The notes beneath the pieces were generated by a model, which had not been told where the DNA came from, made no database searches, and saw only the letters and a program-made list of their open reading frames with translations. The position numbers and the translations under genes were made by a program. Shown here piece by piece: positions 6,622-14,227 of a stretch of DNA of 64,000 bases. Source of the stretch: Bacteroidales bacterium (GTDB taxonomy: Bacteria > Bacteroidota > Bacteroidia > Bacteroidales > UBA932); contig JAFZFH010000048.1 in NCBI GenBank assembly GCA_017555965.1, positions 1 through 64,000 on the forward strand. Direction: 5' to 3'. Each line of letters starts with the position of its first letter. Positions within the stretch are counted from its first letter, which is position 1.

Positions 6622-8042
6622 AAGAACTGAAACACAAGCTGAAAGTGGAGCCGTATCCGTATCAAGTCGAGGGCATAGTCCGAGGACTTGAACAGAAGCG
6701 GCTCTTTATCGGCGATGAGCCGGGACTGGGAAAGACCCTGCAAAGCATAGGGATCGTTGATACAGCCGACGTCTATCCTTGTCTGGTGATATGCCCGTCC
6801 TCTCTGAAGATAAACTGGCAGCGCGAGTTCGAGAAGTTCACAGACAAGAAGGCTCTTATCCTTGATGACGGTACGCGCACGACATGGCCGTATCTTCTTC
6901 AGATGCGCATGTTCAATGTTGCAATCGTCAATTATGAGAGCCTGCGCAAATACTTTGTGTGGGATATTCAGGGAGGTCGCAAGACCTTTCGTCTAAAGGA
7001 CGTTGTCTTTTGCCCTCAGATCAAGATGTTCAAGTCAATAATAATTGACGAGAGTCATAGGGTAAAGGATCCAGCTGCACAACAGACGATTTTTACAAAG
7101 GGCATATCAAGTGGGAAGGAGTATATAATCCTCCTGTCGGGTACGCCTGTTGTCAATCGTCCTGTTGATCTCGTGGCTCAGCTGTCTATCATGGAACGGC
7201 TGAACGAATTTGGCGGAAGGGGCTATTTTGTGGGGCGCTATGGAGAGGGGGACAACCTCAACGAACTATCCGACATGTTGTACTCAAAGTGCATGATACG
7301 CAGGGAGAAATCGAAAGTGCTGACGCAGCTTCCTGATAAGACGCGCGTCGATTTATACGTTGATATCTCCAACAGGGATGAATACAGCCTTGCGGCGAAT
7401 AACCTCGCAGAGTATCTGCGCCAGTACAGGGAGTGTACCGAGGCGGAGATACGTCGCAAGATGCGCATGGAGGCGCTTGTCAAGTTCATGGCGCTGCGTT
7501 CTCTTGCGGCAAAGGGCAAGGTGAAGCAGGCAATCGACTTTGTAAAGGTATTCCTTGAAAATGGCGAGCCTCTGATATTGTTCTGCTCTTTCCATGAGAT
7601 TGTGGACGAGCTGCGCAAGGCGTTCCCGAGCGCGGTAACTGTTACGGGCAGGGATAGTCAAGTTGCCAAACAGGCGGCTGTCGATAGTTTCCAAAGTGGA
7701 AACAGTCGGTTGATAATCTGCTCCATAAAGGCTGCCGGCGTCGGGTTGACCCTCACGGCTTCTTCCAATGTTGGTTTTGTTGAGTTCCCGTGGACTTATG
7801 CTGACTGTTGTCAGTGTGAAGACAGGGCGCACCGTATCGGTCAAAAGAATAACGTCACATGCTATTATCTGATAGGAAAAGGAACGATAGACCATAGGCT
7901 CTATCAGCTGATTCATACAAAGAAGAGTATTGCTAATCAGATAATGGCAGCCAGCGATGATATTCCTACTGACGAAATGTACTTTGATGAACTCGCAGAT
8001 GCGCTGCTTAACGATTTGTTTGCATATGATAAGCAAGACTGA
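6618..8042 (+). CDS. SNF2-family DNA helicase/translocase
   Basis: 474 aa, the compact phage form with only the two RecA-like lobes. Q-like YPYQVEG at residues 13-19, Walker A GDEPGLGKT (32-40), DESH Walker B near 142-145, motif III LLSGTP near 173, and motifs V/VI in the second lobe (ICSIKAAGVGLTLTASS, then EDRAHRIGQ). It hydrolyses ATP to move along double-stranded DNA. A second, unrelated helicase module of the strawberry-notch type is carried in the giant virion protein, so the phage codes two. Likely role in recombination or replication. Confidence 0.9.
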   Translation: MKELKHKLKVEPYPYQVEGIVRGLEQKRLFIGDEPGLGKTLQSIGIVDTADVYPCLVICPSSLKINWQREFEKFTDKKALILDDGTRTTWPYLLQMRMFNVAIVNYESLRKYFVWDIQGGRKTFRLKDVVFCPQIKMFKSIIIDESHRVKDPAAQQTIFTKGISSGKEYIILLSGTPVVNRPVDLVAQLSIMERLNEFGGRGYFVGRYGEGDNLNELSDMLYSKCMIRREKSKVLTQLPDKTRVDLYVDISNRDEYSLAANNLAEYLRQYRECTEAEIRRKMRMEALVKFMALRSLAAKGKVKQAIDFVKVFLENGEPLILFCSFHEIVDELRKAFPSAVTVTGRDSQVAKQAAVDSFQSGNSRLIICSIKAAGVGLTLTASSNVGFVEFPWTYADCCQCEDRAHRIGQKNNVTCYYLIGKGTIDHRLYQLIHTKKSIANQIMAASDDIPTDEMYFDELADALLNDLFAYDKQD

Positions 8043-8220
8043 CACGGCGATATTGATAAGGTTCCTTGACGACGCTGCCGCCTTTTACAGGAGGCACGCT
8101 GCAAATTCTAAAGAGTCCGACAGGTCAAGGCTGTTGGGCATAATGAGTAAGAAACTTAAAAGAAAGTTGAACTATGGGAGTAGTAACAAGAAAGCAGGAG
8201 CGACGTCTTGTCACGTCTGA
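8026..8220 (+). CDS. Small conserved-looking protein, 64 aa
   Basis: The frame is open from 7957, but the first 23 codons lie inside the helicase gene; I choose ATG 8026, giving MISKTDTAILIRFLDDAAAF and then a basic helix YRRHAANSKESDRSRLLGIMSKKLKRK. It overlaps both neighbours (17 nt upstream, 47 nt downstream). The chosen part looks like a helical, basic protein that may bind nucleic acid. Function unknown. Confidence 0.55.
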   Translation: MISKTDTAILIRFLDDAAAFYRRHAANSKESDRSRLLGIMSKKLKRKLNYGSSNKKAGATSCHV

Positions 8221-9073
8221 TCCAGCGGAAATGCTTAACATGTTTCTTGTCTGTGACCTGAAAAGGTCGTGGAAAGAGGCGTTTTGTGATGATGATACAG
8301 GCGAGGTGATCGAGATTGACAGATATGAAATTGTCTGCGAGAAAGGTACGTTGATAGACAGGGATGTTCTGTCGTCAATATCTTTCTATTTGCAGTCAGG
8401 GGATATTACAGAAGTCGAAGTCTCTGACCAGCGCAGGATGGCAAAGGAGCAGTACAAGTGTTATCAGGTGCTGTTTAAGTCAAAGGTTCAGTTCGGGTCA
8501 AAGAAATCAACTTTTCTCCTCAACGCCCACTCTGTCGAGAATGTGTCGGAGATTCTTCGCGACTACATAGAACTGAACTATAAGGGCGGTTTCCGTATCC
8601 TCTCCATATCAGAGATTGATTCATGCCACGTGATTATTGATAATCTTAAGACCCGCAAGCAGGTCAACGCGGAGCTTGATACGGCATACCTGAGGGACGA
8701 GATAACGACAGAGCAATATCTGAAAGCTTCTGATAAGGAGGCAGAAGAGAATCAGTCTGTCGAGGATACCAATATCCGCAAGTTCTATCAGATTGAGGCG
8801 CGCATCGTGACAAAGGATCAGGAAGGAGAGGAAAACGAGTTTTCGCGTCCGTTCATCGTCTTCTCATACAATGCGACGAGAGCGAGTATGTTGATTGAGA
8901 AGTTCCTGAATGACGAGCAGGACAGGATAGCCCGCGAAGCTGCCGAGCGCGGAGACAAGTTCGTGAAGAAGGACATGTTTTCTCATATTGAGGAATGCCG
9001 CATCGTGAATATCTCTGCGTACGTTCCTCTGGAATTTTCAAAGGCGTATAGCTATCATGAGGAAGAAGATTAG
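8174..9073 (+). CDS. Two-domain protein with an internal duplication, 299 aa
   Basis: Residues 70-150 (YKCYQVLFKSKVQFGSKKST ... NVSEILRDYIEL ... RILSISEID) and residues 200-290 (KFYQIEARIVTKDQEGEENE ... RASMLIEKFLND ... RIVNISAYVP) share the same order of beta strands, helix and strand, so the protein seems to hold two copies of one domain. This is reminiscent of small Bacteroidales DUF4494-like domains, but I am not certain. Encoded between helicase and nuclease, so a DNA-metabolism accessory is likely. Confidence 0.75.
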   Translation: MGVVTRKQERRLVTSDPAEMLNMFLVCDLKRSWKEAFCDDDTGEVIEIDRYEIVCEKGTLIDRDVLSSISFYLQSGDITEVEVSDQRRMAKEQYKCYQVLFKSKVQFGSKKSTFLLNAHSVENVSEILRDYIELNYKGGFRILSISEIDSCHVIIDNLKTRKQVNAELDTAYLRDEITTEQYLKASDKEAEENQSVEDTNIRKFYQIEARIVTKDQEGEENEFSRPFIVFSYNATRASMLIEKFLNDEQDRIAREAAERGDKFVKKDMFSHIEECRIVNISAYVPLEFSKAYSYHEEED

Positions 9074-9491
9074 CATTGATCTCGCAAAGGAGCTGGGTTT
9101 GGTGGAAGCCGAGCCCAGCTCAAGAAAGCGCCGTCCTTCTTCGGAAGAAGAGTATCATCTGCAATGTAATTGCGTCAAGTGGTTTAGGCTTCAATACCCT
9201 CGTATGAAACATAATCTGTTTGCCGTACCTAACGGCGGGGGGAGAGGCAAAGCCGATGCGGGCAAATTAAAGGCAGAGGGTGTTCTGTCCGGAGTGTCTG
9301 ACTTGATTCTGTTGAAAAGAAACACCGAGTATGGGGGACTCATGATAGAAATGAAGACAAAGAAAGGCGTTCAAGCTGACTCGCAAAAGGATTGGCAGGA
9401 GAAAATCAGTAAGGACGGTTATAAGTATGTCGTGTGTCGTTCTTTGGAGGACTTCATGCGAGAGGTGAATGAGTATTTATCTTCTTCTTAA
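9057..9491 (+). CDS. VRR-NUC domain nuclease
   Basis: 144 aa. The VRR-NUC core spans residues 28-135: EEYHLQCNCVKWFRLQYPRM (helix with the N-terminal acidic residue), FAVPNGGGRGKADAGKLKAEG, GVSDLILLKR, GLMIEMKTKKG (E-x-K catalytic pair), and HQ-like closing helix SQKDWQEKISKDGYKYVVCRS. Members of this restriction-fold family act on branched or single-stranded DNA junctions. It fits the recombination cluster as a resolvase-like enzyme. Overlaps the previous gene by 17 nt. Confidence 0.85.
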   Translation: MRKKISIDLAKELGLVEAEPSSRKRRPSSEEEYHLQCNCVKWFRLQYPRMKHNLFAVPNGGGRGKADAGKLKAEGVLSGVSDLILLKRNTEYGGLMIEMKTKKGVQADSQKDWQEKISKDGYKYVVCRSLEDFMREVNEYLSSS

Positions 9492-9502
9492 AACGTATAA
9501 TT

Positions 9503-10429
9503 ATGGCAAGACCACGAAAACAAGGCATAGGTTACTTTCCGTTTGATGTGGACTTCTTTGAAGACGACAAAGTAGCTCTTATTGAGGCTGAGTTTGGTGC
9601 TAAGGGCGTCGTTGTTGCCATCAGATTGTTGTGCAAGGTATATAAGACCAATGGTTATTACTACCAGTGGGGTGAGGACGAGTGTCTGCTGCTCAGTAAG
9701 CAGCTGGGTAACGGCTTTGCTCCAAATCTGGTAAAGGAAATCCTTGCTGGGTTGATCAGGCGTTCCTTTTTTGATAAAGGGGTTTTTGATTCGTCCGGCA
9801 TATTGACCAGTATCGGAATACAGCGCAGATATCTTGAGGCAATAAAGGGGCGTGCAAGTGTCAATCCTCGCCAAGATGTGTGGCTATTGGAGACCGAAAA
9901 GAGGTTTTCTACGGAAAAACCCTCGTTTTCTACGGAAAAACCCTCGTTTTCTACGGAAAAATGCGACAAACTAAATAAAAGAAAATTAAATAAAACTAAT
10001 TCTTCGTGTACGAACGAGCCGTACACTCAGGAAGAAGATGATGTTTTTTTTGAAATTCTTTTTTGGAGAAATGTTATTGATCCGTTAGGCGAGACGGTGC
10101 GTTTCGTGGAATATAACGAAAAGAACAATTGGAGTAAACTCCCAACGCGCAGAGATAGGGCGGAGGCGATCATGAAATGGAATCCGGAGAAGAAAGGTAT
10201 AAGGCGCAACATTGAATTCCTTGCCGCTTGGAACAAGTTGTATCAACGCTTGAAATCACAAGAGCCGCAAATAGCCTCGACGATGCTGGCCGTAGATACT
10301 CGCGGCGTAATAAATAACGGATGCTATGTGATTCATTGTGCGGACGGCATTCGTCAGTTCATTAGCGCAGAAGTACCGCAGGAGTTGAAGGATTACGCAA
10401 AGTGCACTATCAAGGTTGCCGGGCTTTAA
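9503..10429 (+). CDS. Replication initiator, Lin1244/Lin1753-like N-terminus
   Basis: 308 aa. Residues 1-115 match the Lin1244/Lin1753-like domain (formerly DUF4373): GIGYFPFDVDFFEDDKVALI, GAKGVVVAIRLLCKVYKTNG, WGEDECLLLSKQLG. Such proteins are taken to be DnaD-like primosome or initiator proteins. Residues 135-152 are three copies of FSTEKPS, which are the translation of the DNA iterons at 9905-9961. A linker rich in Lys/Asn follows (the AT-rich stretch), then a C-terminal domain from about residue 175. The arrangement copies the lambda O gene, where the origin lies between the DNA-binding and partner-binding halves. Confidence 0.8.
   Translation: MARPRKQGIGYFPFDVDFFEDDKVALIEAEFGAKGVVVAIRLLCKVYKTNGYYYQWGEDECLLLSKQLGNGFAPNLVKEILAGLIRRSFFDKGVFDSSGILTSIGIQRRYLEAIKGRASVNPRQDVWLLETEKRFSTEKPSFSTEKPSFSTEKCDKLNKRKLNKTNSSCTNEPYTQEEDDVFFEILFWRNVIDPLGETVRFVEYNEKNNWSKLPTRRDRAEAIMKWNPEKKGIRRNIEFLAAWNKLYQRLKSQEPQIASTMLAVDTRGVINNGCYVIHCADGIRQFISAEVPQELKDYAKCTIKVAGL
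9905..9961 (+). repeat. Three 21-bp iterons (third partial), candidate replication origin
   Basis: Perfect direct repeats at 9905-9925 and 9926-9946, and the first 15 bases again at 9947-9961. Each unit begins TTTTCTACGGAAAAA and ends CCCTCG, and contains the near-palindrome TTTTC...GAAAA. They sit in the middle of the initiator gene, as expected for a phage origin bound by its own product. Confidence 0.65.
9967..10007. other. AT-rich stretch beside the iterons, candidate DNA unwinding element
   Basis: About 40 bp almost free of G/C on one strand (ACTAAATAAAAGAAAATTAA and onward), directly after the iterons and still inside the initiator gene. In lambda-type origins the AT-rich segment next to the iterons is where the helix opens. 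Function here is inferred from position and composition. Confidence 0.5.
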
Positions 10430-10440
10430 TAGAGATAATT

Positions 10441-10644
10441 ATGGAACAGGTGGTTAAGAATGCAATCTGCGAAATTATCGCAGAGAAGAAGCGTGCGCGG
10501 AATCCTCTTGCATACGCTGTTTCTATTGAAGTTTCGCATAGGACGGGGCTTCCTGTCGCTCGCGTTGAGCAGATTGCTCATGAGCTGGCTGAGGTTAAGA
10601 TAGGTAGAACGTTAAATCATGAGTACTATGTTGCCTCCATGTAG
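10441..10644 (+). CDS. Small winged-helix-like protein, 67 aa
   Basis: I start at ATG 10441 (MEQVVKNAICEIIAEKKRAR), 11 nt after the initiator stop; the upstream in-frame ATG lies inside the initiator. The helix pattern ICEIIAEKK, ISIEVSHRTGLPVARVEQIA and ELAEVKIGRTLNHEYY resembles a small winged helix (helix, recognition helix, wing). It overlaps the methyltransferase start by 26 nt. Possibly a replication or regulatory accessory. Confidence 0.65.
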   Translation: MEQVVKNAICEIIAEKKRARNPLAYAVSIEVSHRTGLPVARVEQIAHELAEVKIGRTLNHEYYVASM

Positions 10645-11350
10645 CGAGGTTTTTAATATGGACTGCATGGAATATATGAAGTCCATTCCTGATAAGTATT
10701 TTGACCTCATTGTTGCTGACCCTCCGTATTTCTCGGGACCAGAACGCAGGGCGTTTTATGGGAAGGCGGTTTCAACGACATCTGTAGCAAGGAAACAGTA
10801 TCCAGTTTCGGACAAGTGGAAAGTGCCAACTGCGGAAGTGTTTGATGAAATCAGGAGAATCAGCAAGCATTACATTGTTTGGGGCTGCAACTATTTCGAT
10901 TACGTCTTCGACCATGGTCGAATCGTATGGGATAAGTGCAATGGGAATAGTTCATTCTCCGACTGTGAGATTGCCGCAACAAATCTGTTCGATTCTGTCA
11001 GGATGTTCCGTTTTATGTGGAATGGAATGCTGCAGGGTAAGAGCATTGCCGAGGGGCATATAATGCAGGGCGATAAGTCGAAGAATGAATTTCGTATTCA
11101 TCCCACGCAAAAGCCTGTTGCTCTCTATGGCTGGATCTTCCAGAATTATTGTCGGGGGGGGCAGAAGGTACTGGATACACATTTGGGCTCCGGATCAAGC
11201 CGAATAGCTGCTTATCGTATGGGGATAGATTTTTACGGATGCGAGATCGATAAGACATATTTTGATGCTTCTCAGAAACGTTTTCTAAAGGAGTGCTTGG
11301 GGGTCGAGGTAATAAACGGCCGAACGGTTACACAACAATCGTTGTTTTGA
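10619..11350 (+). CDS. DNA adenine/cytosine-N4 methyltransferase (DPPY type)
   Basis: 243 aa. Catalytic DPPY at residues 34-37, followed by a target-recognition stretch, then HPTQKP near 160 and the SAM-binding motif LDTHLGSGSSRIAA near 185, with GCEID (acidic residue that contacts SAM ribose). The order motif IV before motif I is the beta-class layout of the N6/N4 MTase family. No restriction partner is nearby, so it is a solitary phage methylase, probably for defence against host restriction or for timing. A run of eight G (11154-11161) lies in frame in the gene. Confidence 0.88.
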   Translation: MSTMLPPCSEVFNMDCMEYMKSIPDKYFDLIVADPPYFSGPERRAFYGKAVSTTSVARKQYPVSDKWKVPTAEVFDEIRRISKHYIVWGCNYFDYVFDHGRIVWDKCNGNSSFSDCEIAATNLFDSVRMFRFMWNGMLQGKSIAEGHIMQGDKSKNEFRIHPTQKPVALYGWIFQNYCRGGQKVLDTHLGSGSSRIAAYRMGIDFYGCEIDKTYFDASQKRFLKECLGVEVINGRTVTQQSLF

Positions 11351-11370
11351 CGGCAAAACTACAAAACATC

Positions 11371-11550
11371 ATGGAAACAGATACTATCATCATCGAAGAT
11401 GCTATAAGTGCGTTACGCAGTTGCGACAAGGTGCGCATAATAGCAGTCGGGGGGGGGCAGAGACATAGATGTCGTAATCAAGTCCCCTATTGCGTGCCGG
11501 TGCGTCCGGCTCGCCTTACAGGATTACAAACAAAATCATTTGAAAAATGA
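11371..11550 (+). CDS. Small protein with a G9 tract; frame uncertain
   Basis: ATG 11371 opens METDTIIIEDAISALRSCDK and then VRIIAVGGG. The glycines are coded by nine G (11449-11457). In the present frame the rest is Arg/Cys-rich (QRHRCRNQVPYCVPVRPARL) and ends in an ATGA overlap with the next gene. With one G less the frame would give RDIDVVIKSPIACRCVRLAL, which looks more like a folded protein, ending at about 11586. The tract may be a slippage or phase-variation site or a sequencing error. Function unknown. Confidence 0.5.
   Translation: METDTIIIEDAISALRSCDKVRIIAVGGGQRHRCRNQVPYCVPVRPARLTGLQTKSFEK
11449..11457 (+). repeat. Homopolymeric G9 tract in a coding region
   Basis: Nine consecutive G within the 11371 gene, at the point where the downstream reading frame looks wrong. 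Two further G8 tracts occur at 1806-1813 and 11154-11161, both in frame and both followed by CA. Confidence 0.8.
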
Positions 11551-11945
11551 GCGGATTTATAGACAGCGTGTCGGACAGAATCATTGAGTATCTAACCGAC
11601 AATAGAACATGGGACATGCGGGAGGTTCGCAATATTATTTCGCTGCATTTCTCGCAAGGAATGGAAAAGATTCTTCGTAGTGAAGAGGCTGAGCTTGCAG
11701 CTGAGCAGGAGAAGTTGATTGCGGAGCAGCGTAAGTGTTACACTTCGTCAAGGCGAAATGCGGAAATAAATGCAGAGCTGTTGAAACTTTCAAGAAAGCG
11801 CAAGGCAATACGTATGAGGGTAGGGCAGGCTCAGGACGAATCGGAGCTTGCATTGCTCAAGAAGTACCTACGGCAGAATGATCCTGAGCTGCTTGAACGG
11901 TTCTATACGACAATTCCCAAACGTCAAAGATTCGCAAAGATATGA
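11547..11945 (+). CDS. Helical early protein, 132 aa
   Basis: Residues 1-35 form a small helical domain; residues 36-105 are a long charged coiled coil (EEAELAAEQEKLIAEQRKCY, then ELLKLSRKRKAIRMRV). The C-terminus is again short helices. It starts with an ATGA overlap and ends by overlapping a 21-codon ORF the same way. No family recognised. Confidence 0.7.
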   Translation: MSGFIDSVSDRIIEYLTDNRTWDMREVRNIISLHFSQGMEKILRSEEAELAAEQEKLIAEQRKCYTSSRRNAEINAELLKLSRKRKAIRMRVGQAQDESELALLKKYLRQNDPELLERFYTTIPKRQRFAKI

Positions 11946-12007
11946 TTGTAACAATTCTAATCTGCTGCGCTTTAATTACGCAGCTTAGGTGGAGAAAACA
12001 GGAATGA
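11942..12007 (+). CDS. 21-aa membrane peptide
   Basis: ATGA overlap with the preceding stop at 11943-11945, TGA at 12005-12007. The peptide is hydrophobic then basic (MIVTILICCALITQLRWRKQ plus E), the pattern of a one-helix membrane peptide. The tight overlap and spacing to the next gene (3 nt) support a real gene in spite of its size. Confidence 0.45.
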   Translation: MIVTILICCALITQLRWRKQE

Positions 12008-12010
12008 GTC

Positions 12011-12295
12011 ATGAAAAAGGTTGAGAACAAGCAAGGCTTTCTTGTATTGGAAGTCAGCAGAGCTGTCATAATGGGAGCTCTTGCCAACTATGGGAGCACA
12101 GGAATTTGTGATTCCTGTGCGCAATCAACAGATTCCGGATATTATATAGCAGTCCTGAATCAGTGGTTTTGCCCCAAATGCTATGAGGCATGGCTGTCTC
12201 GCGCCGTCAGGTACGTAGCTGACGTGCCGATAGAAGAGCGGCGATTCAAGTTTTATGAGGCTGTATTCCGTAAAGTAGAAAAGGAACTATGCTGA
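12011..12295 (+). CDS. Zinc-binding small protein, 94 aa
   Basis: Two CxxC pairs separated by about 20 residues: GICDSCAQS near 33-36 and WFCPKCYEAW near 53-56, which would hold one zinc ion. The remainder is helical and charged. The family is not recognised; such knuckles occur in many phage regulators and adaptor proteins. It overlaps the next gene by 7 nt. Confidence 0.65.
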   Translation: MKKVENKQGFLVLEVSRAVIMGALANYGSTGICDSCAQSTDSGYYIAVLNQWFCPKCYEAWLSRAVRYVADVPIEERRFKFYEAVFRKVEKELC

Positions 12296-12498
12296 TACTA
12301 TTTATTGCTTTTGTGCTTGTCGTGATACTATTTGTCGCGATTGCAGTCAGTGCTCTCATTGCAGAGTCTTTTTCAGATCCAGATTGGATGGGTGCCGTGA
12401 ATTGGGAGGAACCCAGCAAACGCGACGTCCTTGAAATGGAGAATACTGAGTTTACGCTTGGACATAATATTAAACATCATTCGGAGGAATTTCTATGA
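12289..12498 (+). CDS. N-terminal-anchored membrane protein, 69 aa
   Basis: Residues 1-26 are one continuous membrane helix (MLILFIAFVLVVILFVAIAV); the rest is acidic and soluble. It starts within the previous gene and ends in an ATGA overlap with the next. Unknown function; one of several tiny membrane proteins in the early region. Confidence 0.6.
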   Translation: MLILFIAFVLVVILFVAIAVSALIAESFSDPDWMGAVNWEEPSKRDVLEMENTEFTLGHNIKHHSEEFL

Positions 12499-12875
12499 AA
12501 GTAAAGGTTTTGATTGCAGCTTGCGAAGACAGGGTGTGTAATCCGCCCTGTCTTATGATAAATTTCCCGTTCAAGCCGGTAGTGGGTGACTGCGTTAGCT
12601 TGCATCCCGACGAGTCGCGTTATTTTGAAGATGCTATTTTGACGGACTTGCAAAGGTTGCGTGAGTATAGCTGCTGGATAGAGGGAGAAAGGCGCGGCCA
12701 GCATGTCAGCGTCATGCCAAATGTGGTGATAGACGCTGCGTTTATACCGGACTATGAGAAGCCTCGTTCTATGATATATCAGATAAAGCTGACGAAGCGG
12801 GGTATGAGCCGGACGAAACGTCAGGTTACCGAAGAGGATTATCGGGCGTGTTTGGAGAATGTTTTACCATTTTAA
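12495..12875 (+). CDS. Hypothetical early protein, 126 aa
   Basis: Begins MKVKVLIAACEDRVCNPPCL, with a beta-rich N-terminal half (FKPVVGDCVSLHPDE) that suggests a small barrel, and a basic helical C-terminus (LTKRGMSRTKRQVTEEDYRA). No recognised family. Coupled to the previous gene by ATGA and overlaps open frame of the next by 17 nt if that gene used its upstream ATG. Confidence 0.65.
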   Translation: MKVKVLIAACEDRVCNPPCLMINFPFKPVVGDCVSLHPDESRYFEDAILTDLQRLREYSCWIEGERRGQHVSVMPNVVIDAAFIPDYEKPRSMIYQIKLTKRGMSRTKRQVTEEDYRACLENVLPF

Positions 12876-12888
12876 CGAATCAATTATC

Positions 12889-13284
12889 ATGATGGAAATT
12901 TTAGGAACAATAAACATGAGTAAGGACTCCGTTTACAACGGCAAGAGAATCGCCGATATGACGGATGAGGAAAAGGCTGACGTCGTAAAGCAGATGTCTC
13001 GCTATGGCGGTCGGTGTGTTATCGAGGGCTATAACGATAATCAGGAAAGTAAGGTATGTCCAGATTGCGCACAAACTCCGGCGTCGGGTATAGGAAAGCA
13101 GGTAAATAACACTAATATAGCGATATGTTTGGGAGAGCCGGATTACAGGACTCGTCTTAAGCATAAGTACGCTGGAATGGCAATGCAGGGACTGTTATTG
13201 AGAGGCGCCCCTGATAGCCTTGAGCATCTTGCCGAGTATTGCCATCGAGTTGCGAACATTCTTGTAGAAGAAGTAATGAGATAA
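12889..13284 (+). CDS. Hypothetical early protein, 131 aa
   Basis: I prefer the ATG pair at 12889/12892 (MMEILGTINMSKDSVYNGK) to the upstream ATG at 12859, which lies in the previous gene. Residues 50-60 contain VCPDCAQTP, a lone CxxC. The C-terminal third is helical (YRTRLKHKYAGMAMQGLLLR). No family recognised. Confidence 0.6.
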   Translation: MMEILGTINMSKDSVYNGKRIADMTDEEKADVVKQMSRYGGRCVIEGYNDNQESKVCPDCAQTPASGIGKQVNNTNIAICLGEPDYRTRLKHKYAGMAMQGLLLRGAPDSLEHLAEYCHRVANILVEEVMR

Positions 13285-13289
13285 CAGTT

Positions 13290-13412
13290 ATGGCATTTTG
13301 GCATAGATTACTATGGTTATATTACCATTGGCAGATAAAACGCAAAACAAAAATCATTGACAAGAACAATGAGGAGAGGAATGCTAAAATAAATAAGGGG
13401 GAATTGCAATGA
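13290..13412 (+). CDS. Small basic protein, 40 aa
   Basis: ATG at 13290, TGA at 13410-13412 overlapping the next start (ATGA). The peptide has an aromatic N-terminal helix (MAFWHRLLWLYYHWQ) that could lie in a membrane interface, then a Lys/Asn-rich tail. The 5-nt gap upstream and ATGA coupling downstream argue for a real gene that fills an otherwise empty 125-nt gap. Confidence 0.55.
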   Translation: MAFWHRLLWLYYHWQIKRKTKIIDKNNEERNAKINKGELQ

Positions 13413-13705
13413 AGGAAGAATTAACAGGTCGCGTTGGGTGTGTGAAGACACACCACGTCGAAGGAGATGTAGTTCAAAACTTCTCTTTATGCGTTGAGGA
13501 GATCATTAACGACGGAATCCCTCGATTGCACACGACATGGCATAACGTGACTGCTCGTAATCTTGAGAAAGTTAATAAGGGTGATAAGGTTACAGTAATC
13601 GGTTTGACGAGAAGTGTGCCGTACATTCATAGCGACGGATATACAAGAGAGCTCAAAGAGTTTATCGTAAATCGACTAATTAAACATAAAGATGAAATTC
13701 AATAG
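13409..13705 (+). CDS. SSB-like OB-fold protein, 98 aa
   Basis: The order GRVGCVKTHHVEGDVVQNFS, then HTTWHNVTARNLEKVNKGD, KVTVIGLTRSVPYI and a closing strand KEFIVNRL follows bacterial single-strand binding proteins (GRVG..., WFNVTAW, KGDKVYVEG, EIVANRV). It is about 100 aa, so it has the OB-fold without the acidic C-terminal tail that recruits host partners. Likely coats single-stranded DNA during replication or recombination. Confidence 0.75.
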   Translation: MKEELTGRVGCVKTHHVEGDVVQNFSLCVEEIINDGIPRLHTTWHNVTARNLEKVNKGDKVTVIGLTRSVPYIHSDGYTRELKEFIVNRLIKHKDEIQ

Positions 13706-14024
13706 TCAGATATGCACAACGAGGGAGCAGTCGGAAAGGCTGCTATCCCTCGGTCTCAAGAAAGAGACTGCGGATATGATTCATGTTGATTACGGAGGAC
13801 GCAATTATATGATTCGACCTTATGATTGGCTACCCACTTCTGAGGCGGATATGGAGAAATATATCCCTGCGTGGAGTCTGCACAGACTTTGGGAAATGGC
13901 CGCTATTTCACAAGTTGGCCTTGGTGCAGTAGGTGAGATTGCTAAACTATATGACTTAGTAATCAATAATATAGAATCCTTGATTTTAATTGGAAGTTTC
14001 AAAAAGGAGTATTTGGAGGACTAA
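13692..14024 (+). CDS. Hypothetical protein, paralogue of the 14732 gene
   Basis: 110 aa. The N-terminus MKFNSQICTTREQSERLLSL plus GLKKETADMI is nearly the same as that of the protein at 14732-15229 (MNFNSQLCTTKEQSEMLIGF), and both share PAWSLHRLW/PAWCLHRLV later. So the phage carries two divergent copies of this family within 1 kb. Function not known. Confidence 0.75.
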   Translation: MKFNSQICTTREQSERLLSLGLKKETADMIHVDYGGRNYMIRPYDWLPTSEADMEKYIPAWSLHRLWEMAAISQVGLGAVGEIAKLYDLVINNIESLILIGSFKKEYLED

Positions 14025-14026
14025 CT

Positions 14027-14224
14027 ATGGTACCACAAGATTACAAGATTGACGGAGAATACCTCTGCATCAGTAAGGAAGAACTGGAGAAGTGGAGAGA
14101 CCATTATTATCAACTGGCTTGTCATCACAAGACAAATAATGACTCTTTCCGCCAATCACTTTACATCGGTAAGCACTCTGTAATGTGTGATATGTTGAAA
14201 ATGTTTGAACCGTTGGAGGGGTAG
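14027..14224 (+). CDS. Hypothetical small protein, 65 aa
   Basis: A helical protein (ISKEELEKWRDHYYQLACHH). It starts 2 nt after the previous gene and ends 3 nt before the next. No recognised domain. Confidence 0.6.
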   Translation: MVPQDYKIDGEYLCISKEELEKWRDHYYQLACHHKTNNDSFRQSLYIGKHSVMCDMLKMFEPLEG

Positions 14225-14227
14225 CGA

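Noticed and set aside
9905-9961. Short regular direct repeats that could be read as a mini CRISPR
   Set aside because: No spacers between the repeats, in frame inside a gene, and only three units; iterons fit better.
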